Origin: VYFG01 sp964403545
GTDB taxonomy: Bacteria > Pseudomonadota > Gammaproteobacteria > Arenicellales > Poriferihabitantaceae
Direction of reading: 5' to 3'
DNA: 8,319 bases
Assembly: GCA_964403545.1 (NCBI GenBank)
Contig: CAYOGN010000028.1
Location: forward strand, 1 to 8,319
This document shows, in pieces, positions 1-6,619 of this stretch. Made by a program: the position numbers and the translations under genes. Positions within the stretch are counted from its first letter, which is position 1. Each line of letters opens with the position of its first letter. Below the pieces are notes generated by a model that saw nothing but the letters and a program-made list of their open reading frames with translations, ran no database searches and had not been told where the DNA came from.

Positions 1-1077
1 ACCCACTCTCGCAACTTCGGGATCAGTATATGTTGCCCAGGGTATGACACGATAATCTACCCTGAACTTCCTGAATGGCCGGAACAGGGCGTTGACCGTA
101 GCGTACCAGGCCTGATGAGCGGCGACGTGGGTAAACTGATAGGGGCCGACAATATCGCCACAGGCGAACACGGAGGGGTAGCCAGCCTGTAAGTAGTCAT
201 CGGTTTCTATCGTACGGCGTTTACTCACAGGTATATCTACCTGTTCAAGTCCATAGCCCTCTAACCTTGCCGCACGGCCAACCGCAACCAGTATCTCGTC
301 AAATTCAACCACAACAGAATTTCCATTGTTGTCGCAATGCAGCGTTTTGCTGCCACCACCGGGTTCAACCCTGATAGCCTTGTGATCAGTCAGGAGTTTG
401 ATCCCTTCCTGACGAAAACGATTCGCCATGAATTCGGCAATCTCCTCGTCTTCCCGAATCATAATTTGTGGCAGCATCTCAACGATGGATACCTCGGTTC
501 CAAAGCGGGCGAAACATTGGGCCAGTTCGCAACCAATGGGGCCGCCTCCCAATACGACTAACCTGCGCGGTAGTTTTTTCAGCTGCCAGATATTCTCCGA
601 GGTCAGGTAGGATATTTCATCAAGGCCTTCGACAGGCGGGATAAATGGTTCTGCACCGGTAGCGATAATAATGTTTCGGGTACGGATGGTTTCGCCATTT
701 ACCTCGACTTCTGTGGGCGACTTGATCGTGGCCTGCCCCTGGATTACTTCAACGCCGAGCCCGGTAAATCGCTCTACCGAATCATGGGGTTCGATTGTTT
801 TTATTATCTTTTGAATTCTTTCCATTACATCAGAAAACTCAAATTCAGCGGAAGCAGTGTGGATGCCCCAATTACTGGAATGCTTGATTTGATGTAGTAA
901 TCTGGCTGAAGCGATCAGTGATTTTGAAGGTACACACCCGGTGTTGAGGCAATCTCCTCCCATCTTGCCTTTTTCGATTAAAATTACCCGGGCTTTGACT
1001 GCAGCACCAATAAAGGAGCTGACCAGTCCCGCGCTGCCCGCACCGATCACCACCAGATTGGCATCGTACTGACTCAT
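1..1077 (-). CDS. Mercuric-reductase-like FAD/NAD(P) disulfide oxidoreductase, 3' end cut by window edge
   Basis: The visible 359 residues are a class I pyridine nucleotide-disulfide oxidoreductase, the family of dihydrolipoamide dehydrogenase, glutathione reductase and MerA. In order I see the FAD-binding GAGSAG (12-17) ending at Glu35, the redox-active disulfide in GGDCLNTGCVPSK (Cys43 and Cys48), ATGAEP (139-144), the NAD(P)-binding GGGPIGCE (177-184), and the second FAD motif FACGDI (304-309). The frame runs off the window just after YTDPEVARVG, where the C-terminal dimerisation domain (about 110 residues) should begin. There is no N-terminal HMA domain, so this is not a classical MerA, and the physiological substrate is unknown. 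The ATG at 1077 lies inside the end of the TVP38-like gene (ATGA, 4-bp overlap) and has AGAGG seven bases upstream (1089-1085). Translation is therefore probably coupled to the TVP38-like gene. The family is certain; the exact function is not. Confidence 0.95.
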   Translation of the reverse strand, partial: MSQYDANLVVIGAGSAGLVSSFIGAAVKARVILIEKGKMGGDCLNTGCVPSKSLIASARLLHQIKHSSNWGIHTASAEFEFSDVMERIQKIIKTIEPHDSVERFTGLGVEVIQGQATIKSPTEVEVNGETIRTRNIIIATGAEPFIPPVEGLDEISYLTSENIWQLKKLPRRLVVLGGGPIGCELAQCFARFGTEVSIVEMLPQIMIREDEEIAEFMANRFRQEGIKLLTDHKAIRVEPGGGSKTLHCDNNGNSVVVEFDEILVAVGRAARLEGYGLEQVDIPVSKRRTIETDDYLQAGYPSVFACGDIVGPYQFTHVAAHQAWYATVNALFRPFRKFRVDYRVIPWATYTDPEVARVG

Positions 1078-1775
1078 GGTTCTACCTCTTCCCGGGCAGT
1101 TTGTCGGTTTCTGATGAATTTCAGTACAAATTTCGCAACATAGGGAAATACTGCGAGTACAATAAATGATGCAATAAGAGCGGGGGAAAGCAATCCTTTG
1201 ATTGAATCGAGTTTAGCTAACTGGGTGCCGGCATTTACAAAGGCCATCGTGCCTGGTGCCATTCCAATCAACGATGCCAACGCGTAGGAGGATGTTTTAA
1301 TGGAGGTTAGTCCCATCAAAAGGTTTATCGCAAAAAATGGAATCACCGGGACCAGGCGCATAGAGAATAAATACAACGCGCCTTCCTTGTGAAAATTTTC
1401 ACGAATCTTCACTAACCGCTCACTCATTTTGTTTTTCACCATATCATCAAGCAGATATCTTGCCAGGAGGAATGCGATGGTGGCACCAATGGTGGCTGAA
1501 ACGACTACCACCAGAGAACCGAGATAAAATCCAAATATTGCACCTCCAGTCAAGGTGAGAACCAACGCGCCGGGAATCGAGGCAGCGGTTACCAGAATAT
1601 AGATCGTGGCGTATATCAGCACCGATTTGACCGGATGCAGATCTCTGTATTCCGCTATTTCATTGAGCTGTGATTGAACATATTCGAGGCTCAGGTACTG
1701 CCGCGGACCGTAAATTAAAAATGCAACTACCGCCAGGGCGATGATGACCAATACCAGAAGTTTTGACTTGGGCAA
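1074..1775 (-). CDS. TVP38/TMEM64 family (VTT/DedA-like) inner-membrane protein
   Basis: This 233-residue protein is hydrophobic, with a likely membrane segment at about 5-23, a cluster of segments at about 53-105, another hydrophobic stretch at about 160-180, and a final one at 198-220. The central block has family hallmarks: SIPGALVLTLTGGAIFGF (66-83), the small-residue stretch ATIGATIAFLLAR (94-106), and RLVPVIPFFAINLLMG (140-155). Length and layout match bacterial TVP38/TMEM64 proteins, formerly 'SNARE-associated Golgi' proteins. Relatives in the DedA/VTT superfamily act in lipid scrambling or undecaprenyl-phosphate recycling; a transport role here is inference. The start codon is TTG, with GGAG seven bases upstream (1786-1783). 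An in-frame stop lies further upstream, and the next internal Met falls inside the conserved core. The gene ends in ATGA shared with the disulfide oxidoreductase. In some bacteria I recall these two modules as one polypeptide, which fits a joint function. Confidence 0.93.
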   Translation of the reverse strand: MPKSKLLVLVIIALAVVAFLIYGPRQYLSLEYVQSQLNEIAEYRDLHPVKSVLIYATIYILVTAASIPGALVLTLTGGAIFGFYLGSLVVVVSATIGATIAFLLARYLLDDMVKNKMSERLVKIRENFHKEGALYLFSMRLVPVIPFFAINLLMGLTSIKTSSYALASLIGMAPGTMAFVNAGTQLAKLDSIKGLLSPALIASFIVLAVFPYVAKFVLKFIRNRQTAREEVEP

Positions 1776-1782
1776 TTTGAAA

Positions 1783-1786
1783 CTCC
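1783..1786 (-). promoter_or_regulatory. Shine-Dalgarno that fixes the TTG start of the TVP38-like gene
   Basis: The minus strand reads GGAG, then TTTCAAA, then TTG. The 7-base spacing is optimal. No ATG or GTG occurs between this site and the conserved membrane core, so this site decides in favour of the TTG start. Confidence 0.6.
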
Positions 1787-1808
1787 AGGTTAGTTGATGT
1801 GGGTTAAA

Positions 1809-1837
1809 TTAATATTGAAGCTTCAGACCCTGATCAA
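1809..1837 (-). promoter_or_regulatory. Possible sigma70 promoter for the TVP38-oxidoreductase pair
   Basis: In the 116-bp gap after icd, the minus strand carries TTGATC (1837-1832) and TATTAA (1814-1809) separated by 17 bases. Each hexamer matches consensus at four of six positions. A transcript would start about 25-30 bases before the TTG codon. I saw no convincing rho-independent terminator after icd, so read-through from icd is also possible. The assignment is weak because the gap is AT-rich. Confidence 0.3.
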
Positions 1838-1891
1838 TGACAATAGTTTCAATTCTCAATTACGGGACAAACAACTACCGTCTAATCCGGA

Positions 1892-3139
1892 CTAATTCAA
1901 CCTGTCGATCACCGCATCAGCAAATTCGCTGGTTGATACCGTGTTTGCACCATCCATCAATCTGGCGAAGTCATAAGTAACATTTTTGTCTGCAATGACT
2001 TTGACAAATGCATCACTGATAAGATTTGCAGCTTCATGCCAACCAATATACTCGAGCATCATCGCGCCCGAGAACATTAGCGAGGAAGGATTGACCTTGT
2101 TCAGGTCGGCATACTTAGGTGCAGTACCATGGGTAGCTTCAAACACCGCCACTTCGTCAGAGATGTTGGCCCCTGGTGCAATACCAATGCCACCGACTTC
2201 AGCGGCCAGTGCATCAGACAAATAATCACCATTTAGATTCATCGTCGCCAACACATCAAACTCTGCAGGTCGAAGTTGCATCAGTTGAAACATAATATCG
2301 GCAATTCGGTCCTGAATCAGGACTTTACCTGCGGGCATTTCCCCATTGTGCTCTTCCCAAAGCTCTTCTTCGGTAACAATCTTGTCCCTGAACTCCTCCC
2401 TGGCGACTTCATAACCCCATTTGCGAAATCCACCTTCGGTAAACTTCATGATATTTCCCTTATGGACAAGGGTTACGCTTGCCCTGTTATGATCGATAGC
2501 ATATTGGATAGCCTTGCGCACCAGTCGTCTGGATCCAAATGGACTGATCGGTTTGATACCGAGGCTCGCATCCTGAAAAAACTCTGCACCCATTTCTTCA
2601 CGTAAGAATTTCGCCAGTTTTTTATTTTCTGCGGTACCGCTGTCGTATTCGATGCCAGCATAAACGTCCTCTGTATTTTCCCGAAATATGACGACATCAA
2701 CTTCTTCGGGTTTCTTTAACGGTGATGGAACGCCGGTGTAGTAACGTACCGGTCGGACACAGGCGAAAAGATCCATTTCCTGACGCAGCGAAACATTAAG
2801 GGATCGAAATCCACCGCCTATAGGTGTGGTCAATGGTCCTTTGGTCGCTACTTTCAAGTCAGCGATTGCTTCCAGGGTTTCGCCTGGAAAATAGTCTCCC
2901 TGGTACAGTCCTGCGGCTTTTTCGCCCATAAATAATTCACACCAGTGAATTTTTCGTTTTGTACCATAGGATTTTTCAACCGCCGCATCCCATATTCTTA
3001 AACACGCCGAGTTAATATCTGGACCAATACCGTCGCCTTCTATAAAACCAACAATTGGCTGTTCAGGTACTGTCAGCTTACCGTTAACGTTGCGAATTTT
3101 TTCCCCATTTTCGGGGAGTTTGACGTGCTTGTAAACCAT
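1892..3139 (-). CDS. icd: NADP-dependent isocitrate dehydrogenase
   Basis: This enzyme oxidatively decarboxylates isocitrate to 2-oxoglutarate with NADP in the TCA cycle, in the cytosol. From the ATG at 3139 it is 415 residues (E. coli Icd is 416). N-terminal active-site residues fall at E. coli numbers: Ser113, Asn115 and Arg119 in RSLNVSLRQ, Arg129 in CVRPVRYY, Arg153 and Tyr160 in FRENTEDVYAG. NADP specificity residues are all present: Lys and Tyr in HGTAPKYADLNKV, the Val seven residues after that Lys, and Tyr and Arg in VTYDFARLMDGA. Ser113 is the serine phosphorylated by AceK in E. coli; no aceK is in the window. A longer frame starts at GTG 3178, but it adds 13 residues unlike other Icd N-termini, and the MVYKHVKLPENGEKI start is typical. 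No clear Shine-Dalgarno precedes either start. The gene stands alone, with gaps on both sides. Confidence 0.98.
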   Translation of the reverse strand: MVYKHVKLPENGEKIRNVNGKLTVPEQPIVGFIEGDGIGPDINSACLRIWDAAVEKSYGTKRKIHWCELFMGEKAAGLYQGDYFPGETLEAIADLKVATKGPLTTPIGGGFRSLNVSLRQEMDLFACVRPVRYYTGVPSPLKKPEEVDVVIFRENTEDVYAGIEYDSGTAENKKLAKFLREEMGAEFFQDASLGIKPISPFGSRRLVRKAIQYAIDHNRASVTLVHKGNIMKFTEGGFRKWGYEVAREEFRDKIVTEEELWEEHNGEMPAGKVLIQDRIADIMFQLMQLRPAEFDVLATMNLNGDYLSDALAAEVGGIGIAPGANISDEVAVFEATHGTAPKYADLNKVNPSSLMFSGAMMLEYIGWHEAANLISDAFVKVIADKNVTYDFARLMDGANTVSTSEFADAVIDRLN

Positions 3140-3166
3140 ATCGAAATTTTGGAATAACGGATGGGA

Positions 3167-3172
3167 AGTATA
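3167..3172 (-). promoter_or_regulatory. Possible -10 element of the icd promoter
   Basis: The minus strand reads TATACT at 3172-3167, five of six matches to TATAAT. A start site about 7 bases downstream gives a leader of roughly 20 bases before the ATG at 3139. It would exclude the GTG at 3178, which lies upstream of the hexamer. The -35 region is poor (TTTCTA at 17-base spacing), so an activator or a different promoter is possible. Confidence 0.35.
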
Positions 3173-3183
3173 AAACACATGGG

Positions 3184-3230
3184 GTCTGATAGAAACGCAT
3201 CAAATAATCGATGTGACTGGTGAATCAGAC
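3184..3230. repeat. Nested inverted repeat upstream of icd
   Basis: Outer arms GTCTGAT (3184-3190) and ATCAGAC (3224-3230) are perfect 7-bp complements. Between them, CATCAA (3198-3203) and TCGATG (3208-3213) form an inner 6-bp hairpin with one G-T pair and a 4-base loop. The element lies between the end of the TPR glycosyltransferase gene and the suspected icd -10. It could be an operator or a weak hairpin in the intergenic transcript. It lacks a U-tract, so it is not a standard terminator. Confidence 0.35.
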
Positions 3231-3299
3231 TACACGTAATCTTCAAATCAACGCTACTGTTACATTTCCCATCAATTTAATACCCGGCACCAGGAGATG

Positions 3300-5147
3300 T
3301 TACTGCGTCGTGTATTCGTCGATCAACTTCCGTACCTGCCCATTGTCGGGATCAAGTTGCAATAGTTGTTGTAATGAGTTGATTCCTTTTTCGATCTGCC
3401 CTTCCTGCAGATAGAGTACCCCTGTACCGTGTAATGCATGAGTATTGACAGAATCCTGTATCAGCACACGTTGATAGTATGCATGGGATTTTCCACCTTG
3501 ATTGAGGGTGAATCCGTAGACGTAAGCCAGGTGATTCAGTAAATAGATGTCGTCCGGAACCCGGGTCAGTCCCTGCTCCATGATTTCAACACCCGCCGTG
3601 ATTTCTCCTTTTTCTATCAACAGTGAGCCCAGGTGAATATAGGCGTCTCCCCGATAATATCCCCTGGCCACAGCATCTCTGTAGGCAATCATTGCTTCGT
3701 CGATACGCCCGAGTTTACGCAGAGCATCACCCTTGTAGGCATGGCTGACGGATTGAAGATCATCCAGTTTCACTGCGTCCCGGAATCTTGCTAGGGCCGC
3801 TTCATTTTTGTCCTGTACCAGCAGTGCCTGTCCGATATACAACGGAGCAGTGGCACTATCCGGATTGATCTCTACTTCCCGTTCAAAAAACGTAATACTG
3901 TTTCGCCAGTAACTCGTTTGCTGGTAGGCAAGCGCCCCCGCCGTCGATACCACTACCATCGCCAGCGCCGCCATCAACCGGGATCTGTGTAATACGGGAG
4001 TTAAAACAATTCTGGCGAAAACAACCAATACAAACAAGCCACCGATATAGGGTAAATAGGTATAGCGGTCGGCAACGTAGTAGTTGCTCACTAATACGAT
4101 TCCGCTTACCGGTAACCACATAACCACAAACCACAGAGCACCAAATCCAAGCTGTGGATGGTGCTTGCGACCACGCCATATCAGTAACCCCATAATACCG
4201 ATCACTACGGCGCTCAATAACGATTGTAAATACGGCATTCCCTCCGGTGCCTCGATCCAGAGCGGGTTAGGCCATGGCGCTACCAGATTCTTCAGATAGT
4301 GGAGAAAACCCAGTGGCATCAGGAGCAATCTCCTTCCGAGATGCAGGCTTTCTTCAAATCCCGCCCAATTTCCCGTTTTCTTGATATAAATGGTGATTCC
4401 ACTGACCAGTGCACTCAGCAGAAAATATGGAATTTTGTTGCTCAGCAGATGTTTGATGCGGGTTGCTGTTATGGTGACAGGGGTAGTCATTATTAATCCC
4501 CCGTTGTGTTCAGGAAACCTGCAAAACAAATCTACCAGGATCAGAATTACCGGCAACGGAGCTACGCTGGGCTTGCACATCAAGGCAACTGCAAAACCAG
4601 CCAGTGAAGCCAGGTACAGGCCTTTTTTCCCTGGTCGGAATCGATAGCCGACATACAGATAAATACTCAAGAGGAAGAAAGTTGCCGCCAGCACTTCCTT
4701 GCGTTCGGCAATCCAGACTACCGGCTGGACGTGTTGCGGATGGATACTGAATAGAATGGCCAGCAACAGACTCGTCCAAAGTCTCCCGGTAAGGCGGCTA
4801 AACAGAAGCAAAACAAATACCGCATTTAAACCATGCAGAAAAAGATTAACCGCGTGGTGACTACCCGGGTTGTTTGCGCCAAACAGGGTTACTTCCAGTT
4901 GATAGGATATCCAGGTAAGAGGATGCCAGATACCCATCTCGCTGGTAGAGAACGCCCACAGGACATTTTCCCGGGTCAGGCCACCCATTACGTGAGGGTT
5001 CAACGATACAAAACCAGGATCGTCGTAGTTTATAAAATCAAACGCGAGAATTTGTCCGTACACCGCGAGCGTGATCAGGCAAAGGATCGTTACGGAAAAT
5101 ATCGTGGGCCAGCGATCGAATTTACCTTGTGGTGACAAGAAAATCAT
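3300..5147 (-). CDS. TMTC-like membrane glycosyltransferase (GT-C fold) with C-terminal TPR repeats
   Basis: The protein has 615 residues from ATG 5147; an adjacent GTG at 5150 would add one residue. The N-terminal two thirds hold roughly ten hydrophobic segments, the first at about 13-36 and the last at about 392-410 (numbered from the GTG). After the first segment comes FINYDDPGFV with Asp43-Asp44, the position of the catalytic acidic residue in GT-C enzymes. Further hallmarks of bacterial TPR/GT-C proteins are HHAVNLFLHGLNA (98-110), SIHPQHVQPVVWIAERKEVL (135-154) and ADRYTYLPYIGG (360-371). About five TPR-type repeats follow (433-610), with periodic small and aromatic residues (LYIGQALLVQDKNEAALARF, YIHLGSLLIEKGEITAGVEI). 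Eukaryotic TMTC proteins are O-mannosyltransferases of this layout. A polyprenyl-phosphate-sugar donor and periplasmic TPRs are inferred here; the acceptor is unknown. It starts 11 bases after the flavoprotein stop with only a weak AAGA, implying coupled expression. Confidence 0.87.
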   Translation of the reverse strand: MIFLSPQGKFDRWPTIFSVTILCLITLAVYGQILAFDFINYDDPGFVSLNPHVMGGLTRENVLWAFSTSEMGIWHPLTWISYQLEVTLFGANNPGSHHAVNLFLHGLNAVFVLLLFSRLTGRLWTSLLLAILFSIHPQHVQPVVWIAERKEVLAATFFLLSIYLYVGYRFRPGKKGLYLASLAGFAVALMCKPSVAPLPVILILVDLFCRFPEHNGGLIMTTPVTITATRIKHLLSNKIPYFLLSALVSGITIYIKKTGNWAGFEESLHLGRRLLLMPLGFLHYLKNLVAPWPNPLWIEAPEGMPYLQSLLSAVVIGIMGLLIWRGRKHHPQLGFGALWFVVMWLPVSGIVLVSNYYVADRYTYLPYIGGLFVLVVFARIVLTPVLHRSRLMAALAMVVVSTAGALAYQQTSYWRNSITFFEREVEINPDSATAPLYIGQALLVQDKNEAALARFRDAVKLDDLQSVSHAYKGDALRKLGRIDEAMIAYRDAVARGYYRGDAYIHLGSLLIEKGEITAGVEIMEQGLTRVPDDIYLLNHLAYVYGFTLNQGGKSHAYYQRVLIQDSVNTHALHGTGVLYLQEGQIEKGINSLQQLLQLDPDNGQVRKLIDEYTTQ

Positions 5148-5158
5148 CACGGATCTTT

Positions 5159-6619
5159 TTAAAAACAGTTGGAATTTTGCACTGATTCGCCGCGTTGGTG
5201 CGTGTTGTTCGCGACCATGGTCAACTGATCAAGAACGGTGCGTGCCGCGTCTGCGCCCATACGCATTGCTCCATTCATATTGGGGTAGCAAAAAGCACCC
5301 TGGCGCCCCGTAGAGCAGAGTGTGGTTACCGGTTTCAAGTAATCAACTACGGTATCAAGGTGTTGCTCGAAGCCAAGAGAAAAAATCGGGTAACCTTCGG
5401 GGTATCGCAGAATATGCAGTTCGACGATCTGGTCGGCAGCACATACACCCTCTTGCTCCAGTTCATCGAAGAGTTGTTTTTTAATATCGGTATCACCCTT
5501 CCATCGGCTGTCGCCAATTTTGCAGGTCATTTCTATAATCAGAACGGTATGATCTGCAGGGCAGGGAAGCAAACCCGCATTTTTGGGTTCGCCGATACGG
5601 TGAAACATTCTGTTGCGGTAGTAAATATAGAGTGCATCCAGTGCTACTCGCTTCCGAACCAGTAGACCATAGATCACGATGGCTCTGTATTGAAGTCGGC
5701 TGGCGGCGTTTCGGATCGATTTTGGAACAGCCGGATTTAGTATTTCCACGAGTCGGGGTAACGGTATGGAAGATATACAATGTGTAGCTTCGCGCTGGCA
5801 CTGAAGGCCGGTCTGGTCGCTGTATTTGACCAGATAGGGGCCATTTGAACCAAGTATGTCAAGTCCGCTTACGTTGCATCCAGTCAATACTTCGCCGCCG
5901 GCTTTGCGGATCGCCTCAGCCATCACGCGCGGCATGGCTTCCGCGCCGCTTGGCGAGTAGTATAGGGTCTCGTCGGCCAGCGCACTGGCTACGCCATAGT
6001 CGGGTTCTTTGTTGAAACCGATCTTTTGCATAGCACTTAAAATCAGGTCTCTGATCGCCAGCCGAGGCATTTTCTCCTTGATGAAGGCAGCCGATAGTTG
6101 TTTCGTCGGGGTGCCCCAGTACCGGCTGGTGAAATGTTCAAAAAAGAACTCATATAGCGGGCGACCATAGAGCTGAATCAACGCCTCTTCCGCATTGACC
6201 GGTTCTACCCGGTGCAATCTGTTTTTGACCTCCGATATCAGCAGTCCCGCAATACAACGCACCAGTATCAGAGGAGGTACCCCTTTGACCATATCGCTGA
6301 ACTGAAGAGGATAGCGAAAATCCCTGCCGATCCATCGGATTTTCGCGTTCAACGCCACAGGAACGCTTTCGCTGCCCATCAAGTGTCTGATCCGGTGCAG
6401 GATTTCATGATCAAATCCGTGCAGCATGTGGACCCCCAGGTCGTAGTAATTATGCCCGTATTTCGCACCTGCGGCGAGACCGCCAGGGTTTGTCTCACGC
6501 TCAATAACAGTGACCGGAACGCCGGCTGATGAGAGTTCCAGGCCTGCATAGAGTCCACATACCCCGGCACCCAGAATAACAACCCGATTGTTGTTGGTGA
6601 TCCGCCCGTTAGTCGGCAT
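5159..6619 (-). CDS. FAD-dependent amine-oxidase / UDP-galactopyranose-mutase-like flavoprotein
   Basis: This 486-residue protein opens with the Rossmann motif VVILGAGVCGLYAG (13-26), followed by acidic Glu40 and the Gly-Gly of RETNPGGLAA (41-50). That is the FAD-binding fingerprint of the amine oxidase / protoporphyrinogen oxidase / UGM superfamily (COG1232-like). Next come YDLGVHMLHGFDHEIL (59-74), the FRYPL strand (101-105) and the SRYWGTPTKQLSAAF segment (165-179), as in polysaccharide-cluster members of this group. The C-terminal FAD-closing motif is STGRQGAFCYPNMNGAMRMG (436-455). Likely roles are oxidation, reduction or isomerisation of a sugar or prenyl-linked substrate; the true substrate cannot be told. 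ATG 6619 has GGGAG five bases upstream (6629-6625). The gene overlaps the SAF oxidoreductase by 11 bp, and the TPR glycosyltransferase follows directly. True UGMs are shorter (about 370-400 residues), so a UDP-galactopyranose mutase call would be an overreach. Confidence 0.9.
   Translation of the reverse strand: MPTNGRITNNNRVVILGAGVCGLYAGLELSSAGVPVTVIERETNPGGLAAGAKYGHNYYDLGVHMLHGFDHEILHRIRHLMGSESVPVALNAKIRWIGRDFRYPLQFSDMVKGVPPLILVRCIAGLLISEVKNRLHRVEPVNAEEALIQLYGRPLYEFFFEHFTSRYWGTPTKQLSAAFIKEKMPRLAIRDLILSAMQKIGFNKEPDYGVASALADETLYYSPSGAEAMPRVMAEAIRKAGGEVLTGCNVSGLDILGSNGPYLVKYSDQTGLQCQREATHCISSIPLPRLVEILNPAVPKSIRNAASRLQYRAIVIYGLLVRKRVALDALYIYYRNRMFHRIGEPKNAGLLPCPADHTVLIIEMTCKIGDSRWKGDTDIKKQLFDELEQEGVCAADQIVELHILRYPEGYPIFSLGFEQHLDTVVDYLKPVTTLCSTGRQGAFCYPNMNGAMRMGADAARTVLDQLTMVANNTHQRGESVQNSNCF

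Noticed and set aside
1776..1891. Possible terminator after icd
   Set aside because: The only complementary arms (ACGG/CCGT) are four bases long with a large loop and no U-tract.
2276..2605. 109-codon plus-strand open frame
   Set aside because: It lies entirely within and antisense to icd, one of the most secure genes here.
3240..3299. Possible terminator just after the TPR glycosyltransferase (CCTG...CGGG)
   Set aside because: The stem is four pairs including a wobble, and the following bases are mixed A/T rather than a T-run.
5195..5665. 156-codon open frame on the plus strand
   Set aside because: It lies wholly inside and antisense to the flavoprotein gene, whose FAD motifs are unmistakable. 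The antisense peptide shows no motif and no good start context.
5159..6619. Calling the flavoprotein UDP-galactopyranose mutase (glf) or protoporphyrinogen oxidase (hemY)
   Set aside because: It shares only the FAD-binding scaffold. It is longer than typical UGMs, and there are no heme genes nearby.
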